DNA of 39,428 nt, taken from Agromyces tardus (GTDB taxonomy: Bacteria > Actinomycetota > Actinomycetes > Actinomycetales > Microbacteriaceae). Where the stretch lies: positions 1 to 39,428 of the forward strand of contig NZ_RHHB01000030.1 in NCBI RefSeq assembly GCF_003710805.1. The letters are read 5' to 3'. The translations under genes and the position numbers were made by a program. How positions within the stretch are numbered: position 1 is the first letter of the stretch; the number at the start of each line of letters is the position of its first letter. The notes under the pieces were generated by a model. The model was not told the origin of the DNA. It saw nothing but the letters and a program-made list of their open reading frames with translations, and made no database searches. Shown in pieces: positions 14,930-24,451 of the stretch.

Positions 14930-16527
14930 CGGGGCACCTCCCGCGCGGTGCCTGCAGATGCGGTGGCGGCGTCGGCCGAGGCCCGCTCCACCTCGGCGAG
15001 TCGCGCGGCGCGCTCCGCGAGCACCCGGCGCAGGGCCTTCGCCGCCGTCGAGCGCGGGATCTCGTCGATGAAGTGCACGTCACGGGGGACCTTGTAGCCC
15101 GCGAGCGAGCGACGGGCGAACTCCGCGAGCTCCGCGGCATCCGTGATCGCCCCCGGCCGCAGCACGACCCAGGCCGAGCCGGCCTCGCCCCAGCGCTCGT
15201 CGGGCACGCCCACGACCGCGACGTCGGCGACCGCGGGGTGACCCATGAGCACGGCTTCGACCTCGGCGGGCGCGACGCCCTCGCCGCCCGAGATGTAGAG
15301 GTCCTTCAGCCGGTCGACGATCGTGAAGTAGCCGTCGGCGTCGCGGCGCACGAGGTCGCCCGTGTGCAGCCAGCCGCCGCGGAGCGCCTCCGCCGTGGCC
15401 TCGGGGTCGCGGAAGTAGCCGGCGAACACGCCGGGCCCGCGCACGAGCAGCTCGCCCTCGGCCTCGCCGTCGAGCAGTTCGCCCGTGACGGCGTCGGCGA
15501 CCGCGACGTCGACGTGCGCGTAGGGCACGCCGGCCGAGCCGACGCGGTGGCGGGCCTCGTCGTCGGGCAGGCAGAGCACGTTGGGCGACGCCTCGGTGAG
15601 TCCGTAGCCCTGCGTGAGCGAGACGCCCCGCGCGTGCCAGGTGCGCAGGAGTGCCGGCGGCATCGGCGCTCCCCCGACCACGGCGTGGCCCAGGCTCGAA
15701 AGATCGGTCGCGCGGAAGTCGGGGTGCTGCGCGAGGAACAGGTAGTTCGCCGGCACCCCCATCATCGTCGTGATGCGGCGCTCCTGGATGAGGTGCAGCA
15801 CGCGGCCCGGATCGAAGGTGCGCTCGAGCACGACGGTCGCGCCCGTCCACCAGGCCAGCAGCGGCTGGATGTTCCACCCGCCCACGTGGAACTGGGGCAT
15901 GACCGCGAGCACGACGTCGTCGGTCGTGACGCCGATCGTCTTCGACAGCGAGAGGTTCGTCCAGAAGCAGTTCGCGTGGGTGAGCACGGCGCCCTTCGCC
16001 CGCGAGGTGGTGCCCGACGTGAAGACGATGAGCAGGGGGTCGTCGTCGGCGACGTCGCGCCGCGCGCGAGCGAGGCGGGCCGGGCCGGCCGGATGCGGCA
16101 TCCGCTGCTCGATGCCGTGCGCGCCGAGCGGAGCGACGGGCACCCGCAGCGCCGCCACGCGCTCGAGCGTGGCCCTGGCGAGCGAGGCGAACTCGTCCTC
16201 GACGAGCAGGAGCGCGGGCTCCGCGATCTCGAGCTGCTCGGCGAGCTCGCGCGGCGACAGGCGCCACGAGAGCGGCACGAGCACGAGTCCCGCCTTGGCG
16301 CACGCGAAGAACAGCACGACCTGGTCGGCGCTGTTGCCGGTGAGCGTCACGACGCGGTCGCCGATCGCGTAGCCGTGAGTGCGGAACGCGTCGGCGAGGC
16401 GCTCGGCGCGGGCGTCGAGCTCGCGATAGGTGACCACCACGCCGCGGTCGTCGATCGCGACCCGTTCGGGCAGCGAACGGGCGCGGTCGGCGGTCCACCT
16501 GCCGAGGGTCGCGAGTCCGTCAGGCAT
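14926..16527 (-). CDS. AMP-dependent acyl-CoA synthetase/ligase
   Basis: This is a 533-residue adenylate-forming enzyme that would activate a carboxylic acid to its CoA thioester using ATP. The nucleotide motif is FTSGTTSRAKGAVLTH near residue 170; the usual Gly-x-Pro is replaced by Ser-Arg-Ala, a mild departure. Other core motifs are QGYGLTEASP, GELLVRGPGVFAGY, and the hinge TGDLVRRDADGYFTIVDRLKD. The catalytic C-terminal Lys lies in PRSTAAKALRRVL. It overlaps livM by eight bases. The substrate is uncertain: a short 3-hydroxy or branched acid would fit the operon. It may process a second transported substrate, since acetoacetate can already be activated by scoAB. Confidence 0.9.
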   Translation of the reverse strand: MPDGLATLGRWTADRARSLPERVAIDDRGVVVTYRELDARAERLADAFRTHGYAIGDRVVTLTGNSADQVVLFFACAKAGLVLVPLSWRLSPRELAEQLEIAEPALLLVEDEFASLARATLERVAALRVPVAPLGAHGIEQRMPHPAGPARLARARRDVADDDPLLIVFTSGTTSRAKGAVLTHANCFWTNLSLSKTIGVTTDDVVLAVMPQFHVGGWNIQPLLAWWTGATVVLERTFDPGRVLHLIQERRITTMMGVPANYLFLAQHPDFRATDLSSLGHAVVGGAPMPPALLRTWHARGVSLTQGYGLTEASPNVLCLPDDEARHRVGSAGVPYAHVDVAVADAVTGELLDGEAEGELLVRGPGVFAGYFRDPEATAEALRGGWLHTGDLVRRDADGYFTIVDRLKDLYISGGEGVAPAEVEAVLMGHPAVADVAVVGVPDERWGEAGSAWVVLRPGAITDAAELAEFARRSLAGYKVPRDVHFIDEIPRSTAAKALRRVLAERAARLAEVERASADAATASAGTAREVPR

Positions 16528-17605
16528 CCGTCGCCTCCTTCGGCTCGACCGGGTCCTGGCGGGTGCCCGTCGCGATGCGCTTCGGGATGCCGGCGATGCC
16601 GCCGGGCAGGAAGAGCACGACGAGCACGAACAGCGTGCCCAGGATGAACAGCGGCTCGCTCAACGGCACCCGGAGCACGTCGGGCAACGCGGCGATCGCG
16701 TCGGAACCGGCGAGCGCCGTGAGCCGCTGGTCGAGCAGTGTGTAGACGATACCGCCCACGATGGCGCCCCATCGAGCGCCCACACCGCCGAGCACGACGA
16801 TGACGAGCAGGGTGAGGGTGAAGTCCGCAGTCGCGACGCGCGGCGCGGCCCCCGACTGCAGCAGCAGGTAGCCCATGCCTGCGACGGCGGCGAGCACCGA
16901 TGCGACGATGAAGACGAGCAGCTTCACGTCGTACGGCCGCAGGCCGATGACGCGTACCCGGAGCTCGTTCTCGCGCACGGCTTCGGCGACGTGCCCGGCG
17001 CGGCTGCGTTCGACCCAGAGCACCACGAGGTAGACGGCCACGAGGATGCCGAGCGCCATCCAGTAGAGGTTGCGGGTGTTCAGCACGCCCACGAGCCCGT
17101 CGGGCACGTGGGTGATGTCGAGCGGAAGCCCCTCGTCGCCGCCCGTCGTTGCGGCGTTGCGGCGGATGAGCACCGACCCCGCCTGCGCGAAGGCGAGCGT
17201 CACCATCGCGAACGAGATCCCGGTGACGCGCAGCGCGAGGGCGCCGACGGTCGCGGCGAGCACGAGCCCGAACACGAGCGTGGCGAGGATCGCGACGAGG
17301 AAGACGAGCTCGCTCGGCCACTCGGCCGGCGCGAGCAGTTCGAGGATCATCCCGAGGCCGTAGGCGCCCGCCGCGAAGAAGAGCGCATGCCCGAACGACA
17401 GCAGTCCCGCGAGGCCGAACATCATCCGGTAGCTGAGCGCGAGGGCAGCGATGAGCATGGCGAAGGCGAGCAGCTGCAGCGTGCCCGGCGTGTAGGTGGG
17501 GCCGGGCAGCACGCCGGGGACGTCCAGCGCGAGGAGCGGGAGGAGCGCGAGCGCCACGACGAGCGCGACGCCGCCGGCGACGAGGGCGAGGGTGCGACGG
17601 TTCAT
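16520..17605 (-). CDS. livM: Branched-chain-amino-acid-type ABC transporter permease, LivM-like
   Basis: This is one of two membrane subunits of a Liv (HAAT)-family importer, 361 residues with about ten hydrophobic segments. Family features include LLAFAMLIAALALSYRMMFG, LSFGHALFFAAGAYG, the cytoplasmic-loop motif with AVRENELRVRVIGLRPYDVKL near residue 225, and VVLGGVGARWGAIVGGIVY. The ATG at 17605 overlaps the livH stop. The tail ends in a Pro/Glu-rich stretch after FLPGGIAGIPKRIA. Transporters of this class carry branched amino acids but also ureas, amides and carboxylates; the operon suggests a carboxylate or hydroxy acid. Confidence 0.93.
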   Translation of the reverse strand: MNRRTLALVAGGVALVVALALLPLLALDVPGVLPGPTYTPGTLQLLAFAMLIAALALSYRMMFGLAGLLSFGHALFFAAGAYGLGMILELLAPAEWPSELVFLVAILATLVFGLVLAATVGALALRVTGISFAMVTLAFAQAGSVLIRRNAATTGGDEGLPLDITHVPDGLVGVLNTRNLYWMALGILVAVYLVVLWVERSRAGHVAEAVRENELRVRVIGLRPYDVKLLVFIVASVLAAVAGMGYLLLQSGAAPRVATADFTLTLLVIVVLGGVGARWGAIVGGIVYTLLDQRLTALAGSDAIAALPDVLRVPLSEPLFILGTLFVLVVLFLPGGIAGIPKRIATGTRQDPVEPKEATDA

Positions 17606-18477
17606 GCGGCCTTCCCCATCAGTCCACGCGGGCGCACGAGCAGCACCGCGGCGAGTGCGACGACGACGACGAGGTCGCCCGTGCCGCCGAGGTAGTAGTT
17701 CGCGAACTGCTGCAGCACGGCGACGAGCACCGAGGCGATCGCGGCGCCGGTGAGCGAGCCGAGCCCGCCGATGACGGTGACGATGAACGCGAAGATGAGC
17801 AGCACCGAGCCGAGGTGGGCGGAGACGTACCCGTAGTACACCGACGCGAGCACGCCGCCGAGGCCGGCCGCGGCGCCGCCGATCGCGAACACGAGCGTGA
17901 ACGACCGTCGCACGTCGATGCCGAGCGCCGTGACCATGTGCCGGTTCTCGACGCCCGCGCGGATGATGAGGCCGTACCTGGTGCGGCGGAGGAAGAGCAC
18001 GATCCCGCCGAGCACGAGCCCGGCGCACGCGATGAGCAGGAACCGGTCGTTCGGGATGCGGGCGCCGAGGATCTCCGTGGTCTCGGTGAGCCAGGCGGGC
18101 CGCTCGGTGTAGATCGGGTCGGTGCCCCAGATCCCCTCGAACAGGGCGACGCTCGCCAGCGCGATGCCCACGGTGACGAGGGCCTGCTCGATGTGCCGCT
18201 CGTAGAGGCGCCGGATGATGAGCAGCTCGGTGAGGGCCGCGACGACCGCCCCGACGACGATGCCGACGACCGCCGAGAGCGCGAGGCCCGTCCAGGTGCC
18301 GTCGGAGACGCGGCGCCCGACCTCCCAGCCGAGGAAGGCCGAGATCGTGAGGAACGAGCCGTGCGCGAAGTTGAGCACGCCCATGAGCCCGTAGATGAGC
18401 GAGAGCCCGCTCGCGACGAGGAAGTAGAGAGCCCCGAGTCCGAGGCCGGTGATGAGGAGGAGGACCACGGTGTCCAT
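17602..18477 (-). CDS. livH: Branched-chain-amino-acid-type ABC transporter permease, LivH-like
   Basis: This is the second membrane subunit of the importer, 291 residues. It starts with ITGLGLGALYFLVASGLSLI and has the typical LivH segment GVLNFAHGSFLTISAF near residue 35. The EAA-like loop appears as RYGLIIRAGVENRHMVTALG near residue 180, and the last helices include FAFIVTVIGGLGSLTGAAIA and an AAVLLVRPRGLMG end. The ATG shares its A with the livF stop (TGATG), and the 3' end overlaps livM by four bases. It should form the pore with LivM and be driven by LivG and LivF. Confidence 0.94.
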   Translation of the reverse strand: MDTVVLLLITGLGLGALYFLVASGLSLIYGLMGVLNFAHGSFLTISAFLGWEVGRRVSDGTWTGLALSAVVGIVVGAVVAALTELLIIRRLYERHIEQALVTVGIALASVALFEGIWGTDPIYTERPAWLTETTEILGARIPNDRFLLIACAGLVLGGIVLFLRRTRYGLIIRAGVENRHMVTALGIDVRRSFTLVFAIGGAAAGLGGVLASVYYGYVSAHLGSVLLIFAFIVTVIGGLGSLTGAAIASVLVAVLQQFANYYLGGTGDLVVVVALAAVLLVRPRGLMGKAA

Positions 18478-19229
18478 CAGGCGGCTTCGCTCGCGTCGTG
18501 CACGCCGAGGAGCCGCTGGACGCGCTCCTCGTCGTCGAGCAGTTCGGATGCCGCGCCCGCGAACACCACGCGTCCGCCCGAGAGCACGACGACGCGGTCG
18601 GCGAGGGCGCGGATGACATGCAGGTTCTGCTCGACGAGGAGGATCGGCACGGTGCGCGCCGCCTCCCCGAGGGCGGCGGCCACCTCGTCGACGATGCGCG
18701 GCGCGAGTCCCTTGGTGGGCTCGTCGACGAGCAGCAGCCGGTTCTCGTTCACGAGGGCCCTCGCGAGCGACACCATCTGCTGCTGGCCGCCCGAGAGGGT
18801 GCCCGCCCGTTGGTCGCGGCGGGCTACGAGGTCGGGGAAGAGCCGGGCGATGAACTCGCGCCGGGGCGCGGCGTCGCGCTCGGCGAGGCGCAGGTTCTCG
18901 GCGACCGTCAGCCCCGCGAAGACCTCGCGGTCCTCCGGCACGTAGCCCACGCCGAACTGCACGATGCGGTGCGTCGGCATCGCGTCGATGCGGATGCCGC
19001 CGAGCTCGACCGACCCCGTGCGCTCGATGAGGCCGAGGATCGAGCGGATCGTCGACGTCTTGCCGACGCCGTTGCGGCCGAGGAGGGCCGTGACGCCCGT
19101 CGCGGGCACCTCGAACGAGACGTCCTCGATCACGGTCTGGCCAGTGATGCGGCCGGTGAGTCCGGCGACGCGGAGGATCGGCCCGGCGCCCGGGGCGGGG
19201 CGAGCACTGGCGTCGGATGCGGCGGTCAC
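18477..19229 (-). CDS. livF: Branched-chain-amino-acid-type ABC transporter ATPase, LivF-like
   Basis: This is a 250-residue cytosolic ATPase subunit. Walker A is LLGRNGVGKTST near residue 52. The family-typical GVGYVPEDREVFAGLTVAENL follows near residue 93. The signature motif is TLSGGQQQMVSLARAL, Walker B is LLLVDEPTKGLAP, and the H-loop region appears in ILLVEQNLHVIRALADR. The GTG start at 19229 overlaps the livG stop (GTGA). An N-terminal Ala/Pro-rich extension of about 18 residues precedes the ABC fold. It pairs with LivG to power the LivHM channel. Confidence 0.94.
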   Translation of the reverse strand: MTAASDASARPAPGAGPILRVAGLTGRITGQTVIEDVSFEVPATGVTALLGRNGVGKTSTIRSILGLIERTGSVELGGIRIDAMPTHRIVQFGVGYVPEDREVFAGLTVAENLRLAERDAAPRREFIARLFPDLVARRDQRAGTLSGGQQQMVSLARALVNENRLLLVDEPTKGLAPRIVDEVAAALGEAARTVPILLVEQNLHVIRALADRVVVLSGGRVVFAGAASELLDDEERVQRLLGVHDASEAA

Positions 19230-19981
19230 ACGCTCTCCCCGAGGTAGGCGGACTGCACGGTCGGGTTCGCCATGACGGCCTCCGGGGTGTCGACGGCGAG
19301 CAGCTCGCCGTGGTGCATGACGGCGACGCGATCGGCGAGGCCGAGCACGACGTCCATGTGGTGCTCGACCATGAGCACGGTGCGGCCGCCGCGGTGGAGC
19401 GCGCGGATGACCTCGGTGAGGGCGGGCACGTCGGCCGATCCGACACCCGCCATGGGCTCGTCGAGCAGGATGACGCGCGGTTCCATCGCGATGAGCATCG
19501 CGATCTCGACCTTGCGCTTCTCCCCATGGGCGAGCCCGGATGCCTCGGCACCGGCGCGGTGCGCCATGCCGACCTCCTCGAGCGCCGCCCGGGCGCGCGC
19601 CGTCGCCGCATCCGTGCGCCGCGGGGCGCGGAACACGGATGCAGCGCCGCCGAGGTGCGCCTGCGCGGCGAGCCGCACGTTCTCGAGCACGCCGAGCGTC
19701 GGGAACAGGCTCGACGTCTGGAACGTGCGGCCGAGCCCTGCCGCGGCACGCCGGTGCACGGGCTCGGTCGTCACGTCCTGCCCGCCGAGCCGCACGACGC
19801 CCTCGGTGGGCTTCGCGACACCCGAGATGACGTTGAAGAGCGTCGTCTTTCCGGCGCCGTTGGGGCCGATCACCCCGACGAGCTCGCCGGACGGCACGCG
19901 CAGCGACACGTCCCGGAGGATGCGCGCTCCGCCGATGCGGAGTCCGATGCGCTCGAGCTCGAGCGCCGGGTGGTCGGTCAT
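19226..19981 (-). CDS. livG: Branched-chain-amino-acid-type ABC transporter ATPase, LivG-like
   Basis: This is a 251-residue ATPase. Walker A is IGPNGAGKTTLFNVISG near residue 38. LivG-specific features include GLGRTFQTSSLFPTLGVLENV near residue 84 and a long insert before the signature. The signature motif is atypical (SGLAHGEKRKVEIAMLIA) but is the LSYGEQR-type variant found in LivG proteins. Walker B is VILLDEPMAGVG, and an MVEHHMDVVLGLADRVAVM H-loop follows. The ATG at 19981 lies 59 bases after the livJ stop. Its stop overlaps livF by four bases. Confidence 0.94.
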   Translation of the reverse strand: MTDHPALELERIGLRIGGARILRDVSLRVPSGELVGVIGPNGAGKTTLFNVISGVAKPTEGVVRLGGQDVTTEPVHRRAAAGLGRTFQTSSLFPTLGVLENVRLAAQAHLGGAASVFRAPRRTDAATARARAALEEVGMAHRAGAEASGLAHGEKRKVEIAMLIAMEPRVILLDEPMAGVGSADVPALTEVIRALHRGGRTVLMVEHHMDVVLGLADRVAVMHHGELLAVDTPEAVMANPTVQSAYLGESV

Positions 19982-20040
19982 GGTGGGCCTGTCGTCCTGT
20001 TCGTGGTCGGTGCGGCGAGGGGGTCGGCGGATGCCGCGGA

Positions 20041-21240
20041 TCAGCCCGCGACGGGCGGGGCCACGGTCTCCGCGTCGACGGTGTCGACGAGCTCGGGCAC
20101 CCAGTCGGCGCCGTCCTGCACCAGCTTGACCTGGAACATCGGCTGCAGGAGCGCGTGGTCCTCGGCGCGCACGGTGAGCTCGCCCTTGACCGAGTCGAAG
20201 GTCCAGCCCTCGAGCGCGTCGACCATGCCGTCGACGCTGTCGCCGCCCTCGCGCACGGCCTGCACGATCATCTGCGCGGCGACGAAGCCGTCGGCCGAGA
20301 AGAGGTCGGGCTCGGCGCCCGCGGCCTCGAGGTGCTCGATCATGGCCGCCTCGACGTCGGTGCCGGCGGCACCGCCGAAGTAGTGGTTGAGGAACGAGAT
20401 GTCGCCCGACGCGTCGCCGTAGGCGTTGTAGGTGGCGACGTCGCCGAGCCCGGTCACGACGGGGGCGGCGTCGAACACGCCCTGCTGCGAGAGGGCGGTC
20501 CACATCGCGCCCGACGAGGCGCCGGCCCACGCGACGAACACGAGGTCGGGCTGCGCCGCGATGAGCTGCTGCGCGAACGGGGTGAACTCGGTCGCGTCCT
20601 CCGCGACGAGCACGCCGTCGACCGTGGCGCCCGCACTGCCGAGCACGGCCTGCACGGCGGCGAGGTTGCCCTGGCCGAACGCGTTGTCCTGCGCGAACAC
20701 CACGACCTTTTTGCCGGCCGGGTCGCCGATGAAGGTGCCGGCGGTCGCGACGTCCTGGTAGGTCTGGCGGCCCGAGCGGAAGGTGTAGTCGTTGACGCCC
20801 GTGATGGCGTCCGCCGCGGCGGGGCCCGAGATGTAGAGGACCTTGTTCTGTGCGGCCTGCTCGGCGAGCGTGGTGGCGATGCCCGAGACGACGGTGCCCG
20901 CGAGGATCTGCGTGCCTTGGCCGATGAGGTCCTTCGCCTTGGCGACGGCCGTGTCGGGATTGCCCTGGTCGTCCTCCCAGGTGATGTCGAGCGGGCGGCC
21001 GTCGACCTCTCCGGTGCCGTCGGTCGCGTAGTCGAGACCCGCCTCGAAGCCGGCGGTGTACGCCTCGGCGTACGCGGCGAGCGGACCGGTCTGCGAGGTG
21101 ATCATGCCGATGGCGACGGGGCTGCCTTCCGCGTCGGCGTCCGAGCCGCCTCCGGCGGCGGTGGTCGGCGCGCAGCCGACGAGGGCGATGGCCGCGGCGG
21201 CGATGAACGCCGGCGCGAGGTACTTCCGTGTACTCCGCAT
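20041..21240 (-). CDS. livJ: Substrate-binding lipoprotein of the Liv-type importer
   Basis: This is a 399-residue periplasmic-binding-protein-type lipoprotein, anchored outside the membrane, that selects the transporter's substrate. The signal peptide ends with lipobox ALVGC. An acidic Gly/Ser linker precedes the first lobe ([23 protein letters not shown]), the usual start of HAAT-type binding proteins. Other family segments are [28 protein letters not shown]-like ligand-lobe motifs and [17 protein letters not shown]. It is first in the operon, as expected for the most abundant component. The ATG at 21240 is chosen; an in-frame TTG immediately before it at 21243 is possible. The bound ligand cannot be read from sequence. 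Confidence 0.92.
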   Translation of the reverse strand: MRSTRKYLAPAFIAAAAIALVGCAPTTAAGGGSDADAEGSPVAIGMITSQTGPLAAYAEAYTAGFEAGLDYATDGTGEVDGRPLDITWEDDQGNPDTAVAKAKDLIGQGTQILAGTVVSGIATTLAEQAAQNKVLYISGPAAADAITGVNDYTFRSGRQTYQDVATAGTFIGDPAGKKVVVFAQDNAFGQGNLAAVQAVLGSAGATVDGVLVAEDATEFTPFAQQLIAAQPDLVFVAWAGASSGAMWTALSQQGVFDAAPVVTGLGDVATYNAYGDASGDISFLNHYFGGAAGTDVEAAMIEHLEAAGAEPDLFSADGFVAAQMIVQAVREGGDSVDGMVDALEGWTFDSVKGELTVRAEDHALLQPMFQVKLVQDGADWVPELVDTVDAETVAPPVAG

Positions 21241-21271
21241 CAATGAGCCTCTCTGGTGACGACGGTGTCAA

Positions 21272-21291
21272 ACCTGACAGGTGGTTCAGGT
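21272..21291. promoter_or_regulatory. Palindromic operator candidate between livJ and the thiolase gene
   Basis: ACCTGACAGGTGGTTCAGGT contains two nested inverted repeats. One is ACCTG-A-CAGGT (21272-21282). The other is ACCTGA at the left end with TCAGGT at the right end. It sits in the only intergenic space between the divergent livJ operon and the thiolase gene. It overlaps the expected -35 position of the thiolase promoter, so a bound repressor could silence both directions. The TetR protein encoded at 14261-14929 is the obvious candidate. Confidence 0.5.
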
Positions 21292-21297
21292 CTCAGG

Positions 21298-21308
21298 ATC
21301 GTACAATA
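21298..21308. promoter_or_regulatory. Overlapping divergent -10 elements
   Basis: On the plus strand TACAAT (21302-21307) is a good -10 for the thiolase gene, with an AAGGAG site 30 or more bases downstream. On the minus strand the same bases read TATTGT (21303-21308), with TACGAT (21298-21303) as another option, and could serve livJ. No consensus -35 is present for either. Confidence 0.4.
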
Positions 21309-21356
21309 GAGTCGTTGCGGCATCTCACGCAACCCGAGACGAAGGAGTCCGACCCG

Positions 21357-22541
<1,185 letters not shown>

Positions 22542-22555
22542 CGCCGCGAACTGCT

Positions 22556-22583
22556 CCGCCCGGCGGCGACGTCCGCCGGGCGG
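22556..22583 (+). terminator. Hairpin after the thiolase gene
   Basis: Perfect 11-base GC-rich arms (CCGCCCGGCGG at 22556-22566, complement at 22573-22583) close a 6-base loop 14 bases after the thiolase stop. It has no U-tract, which is common for terminator-like stems in high-GC genomes. Just downstream, TGACACCATGTCA (22603-22615) forms a short separate inverted repeat in front of the LtrA gene. Confidence 0.55.
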
Positions 22584-22653
22584 CCCCGTCGCGCCCGCGC
22601 TGTGACACCATGTCATCACCGCGGCGGGCGCGACGGGGACTGAGGGAGCGAGC

Positions 22654-23976
22654 ATGACCGAGACCAAGCCGGATGCTTCGGCGCACGCCGAGCCGAGCGC
22701 GCAGCCGCGGCTCGACCACCGTCTGCGACGCATGTCGGGGCGCGACCCCGACGAGACCCACCGCGCGGCCACGCCGCTCGAGCTGCTGTTCGACCTCACC
22801 TTCGTGATCGCGTTCAGCCAGGCGGGCAGCCAGGCGGCGCACCTGCTCGAACTCGGCCACTTCGCACCCGCCCTCATCGCCTTCTCGTTCGCGGTGTTCG
22901 CGATCAGCTGGGCGTGGATCAACTACTCGTGGCTCGCCTCCGCCTACGACAACGACGACGTCTACTTCCGCGTCGCCACCATGGTGGCGATGGTCGGCGT
23001 CATCCTCATCGCGCTCGGCATGCCCGAGTTCTTCAAGTCGATCGACACCGGCAGCAATGTCGACAACCGCGTGATGGTCGCCGGCTACATCGTGATGCGC
23101 GTCGCGACGATCGCACTCTGGGTGCGGGCGGCACGGCACGATCCCGCCCATCGGCGCGCGGCGCTCACATACGTCGTGGTCGTCTCGATCGCACAGGTCG
23201 GCTGGATCCTGCTCGTGATGGCCTGGCTGCCCCTCGGTCCGACCCTCGCGATCTCGGCGGTGCTCATCCTCTTCGAGCTCGCGGGCCCGGTGATCGCGGA
23301 GTCGCGCGACGGCGGCACGCCGTGGCATCCGCACCACATCGCCGAGCGCTACGGGCTGCTCGTGATCATCACCCTCGGCGAGGTCGTGCTCGGCACCATC
23401 CTCGCGGTCTCGGCGGTCGTCGAGGAGCAGGGCTGGGATGTCGACGCCGGACTCGTGGCATTCGGCGGCACGATGCTCGCCTTCGGCATGTGGTGGGTGT
23501 ACTTCACGATGCCGTCGGGCATCGTGCTCGCCCGGCACCGGCGCCGCGGCTTCGTCTGGGGCTACGGCCACATCGTCCTGTTCGGGTCGCTCGCCGCGAC
23601 CGGGGCGGGCCTGCACGTCGCCGCGTACGTCATCGACGGCACCGCCCACATCGACGACGTGCAAGCGCTGCTGACCGTCGTCGTGCCCGTCGCGGTCTTC
23701 TCGGTGGCGCTCTTCACGCTCTACACCCTGCTGCTGAAGCAGTTCGACCCGTTCCACATCGGGCTCTTCCTCGGCAGCCTCGTGCCGCTCGGGCTCGCCG
23801 TCGCCGCGGTCGAGTCGGGCGCGAGCATGGCCACCGGGATCGCGGCCTGCGCCCTCTCGCCGATCGTCGTGATCGTCGGATTCGAGACCGTCGGTCACCG
23901 GCACCAGGCGGTCGCGCTCGAGCGCACGCTGGCCCTCGCTCCCGAGGTGGACACGCGCCTGTTCGGCCGCCGCTGA
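22654..23976 (+). CDS. LtrA-family (low temperature requirement A) membrane protein
   Basis: This 440-residue polytopic membrane protein has the LtrA signature near its N-terminus: RAATPLELLFDLTFVIAFSQ, followed by AISWAWINYSWLASAYDNDD. About eleven further hydrophobic segments follow, including the conserved HIAERYGLLVIITLGEVVLG near residue 225. LtrA was named after a Listeria gene needed for growth in the cold; the molecular activity of the family is not established. It has a cytosolic hydrophilic N-terminus of about 40 residues. A GGGAG ribosome-binding site precedes the ATG. It seems to be a single-gene unit bounded by hairpins. Confidence 0.9.
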   Translation: MTETKPDASAHAEPSAQPRLDHRLRRMSGRDPDETHRAATPLELLFDLTFVIAFSQAGSQAAHLLELGHFAPALIAFSFAVFAISWAWINYSWLASAYDNDDVYFRVATMVAMVGVILIALGMPEFFKSIDTGSNVDNRVMVAGYIVMRVATIALWVRAARHDPAHRRAALTYVVVVSIAQVGWILLVMAWLPLGPTLAISAVLILFELAGPVIAESRDGGTPWHPHHIAERYGLLVIITLGEVVLGTILAVSAVVEEQGWDVDAGLVAFGGTMLAFGMWWVYFTMPSGIVLARHRRRGFVWGYGHIVLFGSLAATGAGLHVAAYVIDGTAHIDDVQALLTVVVPVAVFSVALFTLYTLLLKQFDPFHIGLFLGSLVPLGLAVAAVESGASMATGIAACALSPIVVIVGFETVGHRHQAVALERTLALAPEVDTRLFGRR

Positions 23977-23982
23977 GACGGG

Positions 23983-24016
23983 CGAGGGGGCGGATGCCGC
24001 GGCATCCGCCCCCTCG
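23983..24016. terminator. Bidirectional terminator: 34-bp perfect palindrome
   Basis: A perfect 34-base palindrome with its axis between 23999 and 24000 lies between two convergent genes, 7 bases after one stop and 12 bases before the other. Its core is GGATGCCGCGGCATCC, a fused pair of the GGATGCC motif that is abundant across the window. There is no U-tract. The position supports termination in both directions. Confidence 0.7.
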
Positions 24017-24027
24017 TGTCGACCCCG

Positions 24028-24324
24028 CTAGGCGTTCGGCCGGTTCGCGCGCAGCACTTCGAGGCGCGCGCGGTACTCGGTCTCGTCGATGTCGCCCTTC
24101 GCGAACCGCTCGGAGAGCGTGGACTCGGCGCTCCCGCCGCGCGCCCACGGCGGGCCGTCGGCGCCGTCGGCCCAGGCGCGACGGCGGCCCCTGGTGACCA
24201 GGAAGATGATCAGCCCGATGACGAGGAACCAGAAGAGCGGGATGAGGAAGAAGACCCATCCGAACCCGGCCGCCCAGGGGCCGGGGTGGGTGACCACTGC
24301 GAGGGTGGTGAGGGTGGCGAGCAT
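24028..24324 (-). CDS. Small membrane protein with C-terminal SHOCT domain
   Basis: This is a 98-residue protein. Residues 1-55 hold two hydrophobic stretches (MLATLTTLAVVTHPGPW, then FFLIPLFWFLVIGLIIFLVT). A basic Gly/Arg region follows. The C-terminus is a SHOCT domain (LSERFAKGDIDETEYRARLEVL), a short helical module found at the ends of many unrelated small proteins and thought to mediate oligomerisation. The function of this protein is unknown. The ATG at 24324 is chosen because the upstream in-frame extension is hydrophilic and would precede the membrane segment. Confidence 0.8.
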   Translation of the reverse strand: MLATLTTLAVVTHPGPWAAGFGWVFFLIPLFWFLVIGLIIFLVTRGRRRAWADGADGPPWARGGSAESTLSERFAKGDIDETEYRARLEVLRANRPNA

Positions 24325-24419
24325 GAGGTGCGTCCCTTGATCGTGCGGCCCCGGATGAGCCGTCTGATCCCATGCTCGTGCGGCGGCGGCATCCGCGAAT
24401 CCGCCCGGCGGAGACACCT

Positions 24420-24443
24420 GCACTGCTCCCGCGGAAGCAGTGC
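24420..24443 (-). terminator. Hairpin downstream of the two-component operon
   Basis: Perfect 8-base arms (GCACTGCT at 24420-24427, AGCAGTGC at 24436-24443) close an 8-base loop about 8 bases after the response-regulator stop on the minus strand. There is no U-tract. The rest of 24325-24451 shows no gene. Confidence 0.5.
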
Positions 24444-24451
24444 GGCCGGGA

